DNA of 9,537 bases from Candidatus Solibacter sp. (lineage in GTDB: Bacteria; Acidobacteriota; Terriglobia; Bryobacterales; Bryobacteraceae). Where the stretch lies: contig JADGNT010000135.1 in the NCBI GenBank assembly GCA_017883345.1, positions 1-9,537 of the forward strand, written 5' to 3'. This document shows positions 5,507 to 9,537 of this stretch, piece by piece. Below the pieces are notes generated by a model. That model did no database searches, was not told the DNA's origin, and saw only the letters and a program-made list of their open reading frames with translations. The stretch's first letter is position 1; every line of letters begins with the position of its first letter. The translations under genes and the position numbers were made by a program.

Positions 5507-5719
5507 ATGGAAACGCAACAGTACATGAAAGTGCTCGGGAAACGGAAACCCTACTCTCGCGGTCTGGACGGGATGCAGAGTTTCTTTGAGTTGTGCATCC
5601 GTTTGCGTGGCGACCAACCTTTCATTCCCCGCGGCGTGTACCGCTTCAAGAGTTACGAGGACGCCGACCAATGGACCCTGAAGATGCTCACCCGGCCGAG
5701 AGCCGTCCGCCCACAGTAA
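5507..5719 (+). CDS. Small protein paired with a nucleotidyltransferase, possible antitoxin-like partner
   Basis: The protein has 70 residues, from ATG 5507 (METQQYMKVLGKRKPYSRG). A later ATG at 5525 is possible; neither has a strong ribosome-binding site. The middle is FFELCIRLRGDQPFIPRGVYRF, and the end is KSYEDADQWTLKMLTRPR. I recall short proteins ending in 'GVYRFKSFEEADEW..KML' encoded directly before nucleotidyltransferase genes in similar bacteria, so it is probably a conserved partner. Its stop overlaps the next gene by 49 bases, which implies tight coupling. It has no membrane segment or signal peptide. It could be the antitoxin or target-binding partner of an AbiEii/MNT-like pair, but biochemical function is not shown by sequence. 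Confidence 0.7.
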   Translation: METQQYMKVLGKRKPYSRGLDGMQSFFELCIRLRGDQPFIPRGVYRFKSYEDADQWTLKMLTRPRAVRPQ

Positions 5720-6162
5720 AGGACCTGGTGCTGGTCTGCCGGAGCCTGAACGAGCATGGCGCGCGATATCTGGTGGTCGGCGGTTTCGCTGTCAACCAGC
5801 ACGGCTTTTCTCGCGCTACGATGGACATTGATTTACTCGTCGAGGATTCACCGGAAAACCAAGTTAAGGTCAAGCAGGCCCTGGAAGTTCTCCCCGACAA
5901 GGCCGTGCGCGAACTCGGTGACGACGACCTCCACAATTATGTGGTCGTGCGCGTCGCCGACGAGGTGGTCGTGGATTTGATGAAGGCGGCTTGCGGGATC
6001 ACGTACGCGGAGGCTGAGCCAGAGATCGAGATCTTCACAATTGAAGGCGTCGCTATTCCCTTCGCGTCAGCAAGGCTGCTGCTGCGCACCAAGCAAACCC
6101 ATCGCGAGAAGGACGCGGAAGACCGGCTCTTCCTGCAGCAGAAGATTGCGGCGGAGGGCTGA
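5671..6162 (+). CDS. Nucleotidyltransferase-fold protein (AbiEii/MNT-like)
   Basis: The protein has 163 residues from ATG 5671, preceded by GAGG at suitable spacing inside the upstream gene. The polymerase-beta-type nucleotidyltransferase signature is clear. The GG motif is at 37-38 (YLVVGGFAVNQHG), the two metal Asp residues are Asp52 and Asp54 (TMDIDLLV), and a third Asp102 lies on the next strand (VVVDLMKAA). The C-terminal part ends with a helix LLLRTKQTHREKDAEDRLFL, the usual close of this group. Such proteins transfer a nucleotide to RNA, tRNA or protein and often act as toxins in AbiE- or MNT/HEPN-like pairs. No HEPN domain is visible here; the partner is the small 70-residue protein just upstream. 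All catalytic residues seem intact. Function as a toxin is inference. Confidence 0.82.
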   Translation: MDPEDAHPAESRPPTVKDLVLVCRSLNEHGARYLVVGGFAVNQHGFSRATMDIDLLVEDSPENQVKVKQALEVLPDKAVRELGDDDLHNYVVVRVADEVVVDLMKAACGITYAEAEPEIEIFTIEGVAIPFASARLLLRTKQTHREKDAEDRLFLQQKIAAEG

Positions 6163-6397
6163 ACGCCGCGCGGAACAGGGCGTCTTCACCTCGGCAGGCT
6201 GGGACCTGGGAGGGTCCGGTTCACACGCGAGAGACTGGAAACTGGCGCTCCGCCGCGCGACCGCTGACCCATTACCATTGGGCGCAAGCCAGGCTACCCA
6301 AAATGGCAGCGCCCATTTATGCTTCCGGTCATGCGGCGCTTGAAAACTAACCCTGCTTCGAGGCGTTGGCAGCGATTGGTTTGTAAGGCGCTTCGTT
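6163..6397. other. Gene-less gap carrying the right repeat copy
   Basis: Between the nucleotidyltransferase stop and the end of the minus-strand hydrolase-like gene I find no supported gene. The stretch holds the right copy of the 59-bp repeat and repeat-like filler before it (GAGAGACTGGAAACTGGCGC region, about 6222-6250). No convincing terminator for either converging gene is visible. Confidence 0.5.
6279..6337. repeat. 59-bp direct repeat, right copy
   Basis: This is the second copy of the element at 5395-5453, same orientation, with four substitutions (first at base 4 of the repeat, then three within CGCCCATTTATGC). The two copies bracket an 825-base segment holding just the small gene and the nucleotidyltransferase gene. 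Confidence 0.85.
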
Positions 6398-8122
6398 CTA
6401 TTCTTTTTCGCTGCGTTTGACCACTCGCCGGTAGCCCTTAATCGGCCTGCCGTCATCCACCGTGATGTCGAACTCTTCGCCCCGCCGGAAGCACTCCTCC
6501 ACAGCCTTTATCGCCCGGCCCATGAGGCGGTGGTACTTCTGTGATTCCTCGCTCTTGCCCTCTTTGTCCAGGCAATGCAGCCACTGCGGATTCGCAAAAG
6601 CCGCAAAGTATCCGTTCGGAATGGCGATGACCTTGTCCACCTTCTGCTTCGGCGCGCAGATTGAAGGCCGCGGGTGCTGGCGCGAGTATTGTTTCAGGGT
6701 GTGCGCCAGGGCCAACTGCTCCGGCCACGGCACGTGATGCCCGTGATCGGAGGTCCAGAACCAAAAATACCGGGCGCCCATGTCATAGGCCGCCGCGAAG
6801 GCTTCCGGTGCTATCGCGGGATCGCATTGGCCATAAATGGCCGTTCCCCAGAACTTGCCGAACGGCCGGGTGCCGCCGCGCAGGAATGCGTAATGCCACT
6901 GCAACATCTCCCTTACCGTGTGCCGACGTTTCTCGCCCGTGAACCGCGCCACCAGGTCATCGAATTCGCTCAACTGGTATCGCCCCTCATGCACGATGCC
7001 AGAGCCGCCGCCTTTCATCTCGTAAAAGGCGGTGTCGTAGAACGTCTCCCAGACCGGCAGCTCGGCTTGCGCCAGACGCATGTCGCCGAAGTTCACACCC
7101 TGGCCGCTCAATAGCCGCTCGAGCGAGTAGCGACTGTAATAGGGAGCCTCCGACTCAAAGGCCGCCCGGGTCCGTTTCTCGATGAGTGCCGCCGCGTCGG
7201 GAAAATGCGTTAGCACGCCCGCCACGTGTTTATCCCAGATCAAAATGGAAGCCGGTTCGTCAATGAACATGGCGGCGCCGAGGTAGTTGGCGCGGTAAAG
7301 GTCCGCGGGGTAATGCAGGGGTGGTGTTCCGGCCGGGGTGCGCAGGTAGAAGACCGGCTCGGCGCGCACCCATTGCTCCTGCTCGGGCGCGACCGTGAAC
7401 AGGTTCATTCCCGCCTCGATCATGGTCCGGTAAGCCGCCGCCGAGAAGTTGGTGTAAGTGTAATCCCGCGACTGGGCCGATTGCGGCAGCCGCCGGCCCT
7501 CCACATCCTTGAAATTCCGGCCTGTGCCCACCAGCGCCTCGCGGTCGAGTTCGAGCCGTTTCACATCCGACCACGCCGTCCACGCGGCGTCGTGGCTGAT
7601 GTGGTGCAAGCTCAGCACGTGGCCGAGAAACGCGCACGTCTCCGGGGCGCCGCCTTGCCAGTGACTCGCCTCAGCCGGGCTGGGAATGAAGTGCTTCTCA
7701 AAATCCACCCGCGGGGGAAGAAGGGCCGCGCTGGAATGAATGTCCACATATTCCAGGGCTTCGCCGGTTTCGGGAATCCGCAGTTGATAGCGGGCGAACT
7801 GGAGCTTCTCCCGCCCCGCCAGCGGGTCGGTGAAAGTCAGACCGCGCACCATGCACAGGGGTGTCGTGGCGGCCTCAGTATTGGTGCGAATCTCAAGCTG
7901 CCACCACTGGCCGTGGTGTCGCGCACCTTGGCCGGGGCCGCCAACTTGTTCCTTCGGGCCGTAAATAAAATCCACGGCGGCAAACGGCGGTGCCGCTTCC
8001 GTCCGGGCGCTCAGGACCCGGAAGCTCAGCCGTGAGCCGGGAGGCAGCGCGGCAACGGATTCCGACACGGGCAGGGCCGACAGAAGACCGACGATTAGAT
8101 GAACGGGCTGCTTGAGTTTCAC
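6398..8122 (-). CDS. Secreted hydrolase-like protein of unknown family (TIM-barrel style)
   Basis: The protein has about 574 residues from GTG 8122. The frame also opens at 8290, but that leader is not protein-like, whereas GTG gives a clean signal peptide: VKLKQPVHLIVGLLSALPVSESVAALPPG, with cleavage near Ala25. An N-terminal beta-rich region (about 30-190) is followed by segments typical of glycosidase-like barrels. These include NLFTVAPEQEQW, a strand ending LGAAMFIDEPA (Asp288, Glu289), GIVHEGRYQ (Glu379), KFWGTAIYGQCDP and ARYFWFWTSDHGHHVPWPEQ (about 452-470). The late Trp/His-rich strand resembles the substrate-facing ends of carbohydrate-active enzymes. I cannot assign a named family or a substrate, and the catalytic role of these acids is a guess. 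It is divergent to the gene at 8305. Confidence 0.65.
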   Translation of the reverse strand: MKLKQPVHLIVGLLSALPVSESVAALPPGSRLSFRVLSARTEAAPPFAAVDFIYGPKEQVGGPGQGARHHGQWWQLEIRTNTEAATTPLCMVRGLTFTDPLAGREKLQFARYQLRIPETGEALEYVDIHSSAALLPPRVDFEKHFIPSPAEASHWQGGAPETCAFLGHVLSLHHISHDAAWTAWSDVKRLELDREALVGTGRNFKDVEGRRLPQSAQSRDYTYTNFSAAAYRTMIEAGMNLFTVAPEQEQWVRAEPVFYLRTPAGTPPLHYPADLYRANYLGAAMFIDEPASILIWDKHVAGVLTHFPDAAALIEKRTRAAFESEAPYYSRYSLERLLSGQGVNFGDMRLAQAELPVWETFYDTAFYEMKGGGSGIVHEGRYQLSEFDDLVARFTGEKRRHTVREMLQWHYAFLRGGTRPFGKFWGTAIYGQCDPAIAPEAFAAAYDMGARYFWFWTSDHGHHVPWPEQLALAHTLKQYSRQHPRPSICAPKQKVDKVIAIPNGYFAAFANPQWLHCLDKEGKSEESQKYHRLMGRAIKAVEECFRRGEEFDITVDDGRPIKGYRRVVKRSEKE

Positions 8123-8304
8123 ACCGAAGTTTTGCCACTTCCGAATTCCAGAAGCGAGTGAATCCGCCTGTCTTTTGTCCTCACCTCCCGAAGCATTTTG
8201 GCAGGCGGCGAAGCTTTCCGGCCATAGCACCACGGATTTCGTAGCTGGCTCTGATTGAGATCCGGATTGCCAGCCAGGGTCCGGTGGCATGATGATTGGC
8301 CCCC
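8123..8304. promoter_or_regulatory. Divergent intergenic region, promoters not resolved
   Basis: This 182-base gap separates the minus-strand secreted protein from the plus-strand monooxygenase-like gene, so it must hold the promoter of at least one of them. I see no well-spaced -35/-10 pair and no strong Shine-Dalgarno before either start. The start of the minus-strand gene is therefore uncertain. Confidence 0.3.
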
Positions 8305-8604
8305 ATGAACGCCAAATCTTTAACTGTGGTCGCGCAGATCAAAGCCAGGCCGGGAAAGGAAAGCCAGGTCCGGCAGGAATTGCTGTCGCTGGTTGCCCCG
8401 AGCCGCAAAGATGCCGGGTGCCTGAATTATGACTTGCACCAGGCGCTGGATAATCCCGCCCTTTTCCTGTTCCACGAAAACTGGGTCAGCAAGGCGCACC
8501 TGGATGCGCATTTGCAGAAGCCGGATTTGCAGGCGGTGCTCACCCGGCTGGGGCAGTTGGTCGCCGAGCCGCCGCAGATTACGCTTTGGGAAAAGATCGG
8601 TTAG
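8305..8604 (+). CDS. Antibiotic biosynthesis monooxygenase (ABM/YgiN-like) domain protein
   Basis: The protein has 99 residues from ATG 8305; a TTG three codons upstream is possible but less likely. The single small alpha/beta ferredoxin-like domain shows the usual order: strand LTVVAQIKARPGKE (6-19), helix VRQELLSLVAPSRKDAGCLNYDLH with the typical GC.NYD.H element (38-45), FLFHENW (54-60), a helix with AHLDAHL (64-70) and a final strand ITLWEKI. Family members are dimeric cytoplasmic enzymes acting on quinones or other aromatic substrates, or stress proteins without a cofactor. Substrate is not predictable. There is no signal peptide. It is followed by a 78-base gap and the YdjM-like gene in the same direction. 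Confidence 0.88.
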   Translation: MNAKSLTVVAQIKARPGKESQVRQELLSLVAPSRKDAGCLNYDLHQALDNPALFLFHENWVSKAHLDAHLQKPDLQAVLTRLGQLVAEPPQITLWEKIG

Positions 8605-8682
8605 AGCGGGCCAAGGGCGTTAAGGCAACAACGCCAGGCCGCGACCCTCAACTCTCAATCCTCACCCCTCAACCAACCGCGA

Positions 8683-9276
8683 GTGTCCCCCGAGACTCAT
8701 CTGCTGGCCAGTTGGATCATCGCCGCCAAGACCACGGATAACCCGCGCGATTGCCGGCTCGTCACGCTCGCGGGCATCCTGCCCGACGCCGACGGGCTCG
8801 GGTTGATTGCGGACCTCGCTGGCAGGTGGTTTGGCGGCAAACAGACGCACTTCTACGGGCATTTCCATCATTACCTGCTGCACGGAGCGTTGGGCGGAAT
8901 CCTGATTGCAGCCTTGCTCGCCTGCTTCGCTCGCCGGCGCTGGCGCGTGGTGCTGCTCGCGTTGTTGGTCTTCCACTTGCATCTGCTGTGCGACTTCGTC
9001 GGCTCGCGCGGCCCCGCGCCGGAAGACCTGTGGCCCATCTTCTACTTCGGCCCTTTCGACAAAGACCCGATGTGGGTGTGGAAAGGCCAATTGCGGCTCG
9101 ATGGTTGGTTCAATCGCTATCTCTCCGTGGCGCTGTTTCTTTGGGCGCTGTGGCTGCCGGTGTCGCTGGGCCATTCCGTCGTAGGCGTGTTTAATCGCCG
9201 CGCGGATGCGGTCTTTGTTGGCGTGCTGCGCAAGTGGCACGATGCCTGGGCGCGCAGAAGGGAACCCCGGCCGTAG
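8683..9276 (+). CDS. YdjM-like membrane-bound metal-dependent hydrolase
   Basis: The protein has 197 residues from GTG 8683 (VSPETHLLASW). The pattern matches the LexA-binding, inner-membrane YdjM group (PF04307). An early His6 is followed by LAGILPDADGLG with Asp35 and Asp37. A His cluster HFYGHFHHYLLHG (56-68) starts a membrane helix, and FHLHLLCDFVGSRG (97-110) carries His98, His100 and Asp104. At least three further hydrophobic stretches lie at about 69-83, 88-103 and 125-146. The conserved His/Asp residues suggest a metal site near the membrane. The biochemical reaction of the family is not established. It converges on the sulfatase gene, with 21 bases between the stops. No Shine-Dalgarno is seen; the start fits the family N-terminus. 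Confidence 0.82.
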   Translation: MSPETHLLASWIIAAKTTDNPRDCRLVTLAGILPDADGLGLIADLAGRWFGGKQTHFYGHFHHYLLHGALGGILIAALLACFARRRWRVVLLALLVFHLHLLCDFVGSRGPAPEDLWPIFYFGPFDKDPMWVWKGQLRLDGWFNRYLSVALFLWALWLPVSLGHSVVGVFNRRADAVFVGVLRKWHDAWARRREPRP

Positions 9277-9297
9277 ATCTTACCTTCGGCTGCTTCT

Positions 9298-9537
9298 TCA
9301 AAGCCGGCTCCGGCCCTGGTTCCGAACCCGCTGCCACGTTGCGGTAAGCTCCTTGACCTTCTCCGGCTGTTTCTGTGCCAGGTCGTTCGTCTCGCCAATA
9401 TCATCGGCCAGGTTGTAAAGCTCCGGTGGCGCGTTGGCCTCCTTGCCTTTCGCCAGCCTGCTTCCGCCCACCGGGGTCACCAGCTTCCATTGACCTTGGC
9501 GGACCCCCATGCGCCGGCTGTGCTCGATCAGGTGGTC
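9298..9537 (-). CDS. Sulfatase (arylsulfatase-type), C-terminal fragment
   Basis: Only the last 79 residues are in the window; the gene continues beyond base 9537. The C-terminal sulfatase sub-domain is recognisable from GVRQGQWKLVTPVGG, then PPELYNLADDIGETNDLAQ, and a closing helix PEKVKELTATWQRVRNQ. The WKL and ELYxLxxDxGExxxLA signatures are standard for bacterial type I sulfatases. The catalytic Cys/Ser motif (CxPSR) lies near the N-terminus and is outside the window, so activity cannot be judged. These enzymes remove sulfate esters from polysaccharides and are usually exported. Their abundance is typical of Planctomycetes and Verrucomicrobia, which agrees with the right half of the window. 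Confidence 0.9.
   Translation of the reverse strand, partial: DHLIEHSRRMGVRQGQWKLVTPVGGSRLAKGKEANAPPELYNLADDIGETNDLAQKQPEKVKELTATWQRVRNQGRSRL

Noticed and set aside
7226..8035. Plus-strand 269-residue frame opposite the secreted protein
   Set aside because: It is antisense to a frame with a signal peptide and coherent protein character; no recognisable domain and no start signal.
8123..8290. N-terminal extension of the secreted protein to ATG 8290
   Set aside because: It would bury the signal peptide 56 residues inside the protein, and the added residues look like untranslated sequence.
8662..9240. Minus-strand 192-residue frame opposite the YdjM-like gene
   Set aside because: It is Gln/Arg-rich antisense of a gene with clear His/Asp family motifs and membrane segments.

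Overview
This window reads as two dissimilar halves. The left part (about 1-2600) is very GC-rich, with G or C at nearly every third codon position. It carries a propeller-type sensor kinase and its response regulator, a style common in Acidobacteriota and related soil or sediment bacteria. The right part (about 4125-9537) is visibly less GC-rich. Its gene types suggest a verrucomicrobial (Limisphaerales-like) genome: a SWIM-SNF2 helicase remnant, a nucleotidyltransferase pair, secreted hydrolases, a sulfatase, and dispersed repeats lying in and between genes. Both lineage guesses are inferences from style, not from any search.

Layout. Bases 1-1206 are the 3' part of a membrane histidine kinase gene (propeller repeat, Y_Y_Y, one membrane segment, HisKA_3, HATPase). 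It overlaps by ATGA a NarL/FixJ-type response regulator (1203-1868). Two small genes follow, each with a strong Shine-Dalgarno (1983-2210 and 2322-2564). Each encodes a one-helix exported or membrane-anchored peptide, and the two peptides look like diverged copies of each other. Bases 2565-3145 hold no convincing gene but contain a 3' tRNA-Ala remnant.

A minus-strand higBA-type toxin-antitoxin operon (3203-3762) has a complete Xre antitoxin, but its toxin appears to have lost the middle of the fold by an in-frame deletion. A 7+7 bp inverted-repeat operator lies at its upstream edge and a strong hairpin lies beyond its end. A second tRNA 3' remnant (3860-3900) and CCGCGG-containing repeats follow.

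At about 4125 the sequence switches abruptly into the middle of a minus-strand SWIM/SNF2 helicase gene. The gene is cut off after helicase motif III and broken by an in-frame stop, so it is a pseudogene. Next comes a two-gene unit (5507-6162) of a small 70-residue protein and an AbiEii/MNT-like nucleotidyltransferase, flanked by 59-bp near-identical direct repeats. The rest is ordinary accessory metabolism: a secreted hydrolase-like protein of unknown family (minus), an antibiotic-biosynthesis-monooxygenase-type protein, a YdjM-like membrane protein, and the 3' end of a sulfatase gene (minus).

The main points of interest are the paired small peptides behind the two-component system, the internally deleted toxin, the tRNA scars, the repeat-flanked nucleotidyltransferase unit, and the abrupt join near 4125. 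That join could be a transfer boundary or an assembly chimera.
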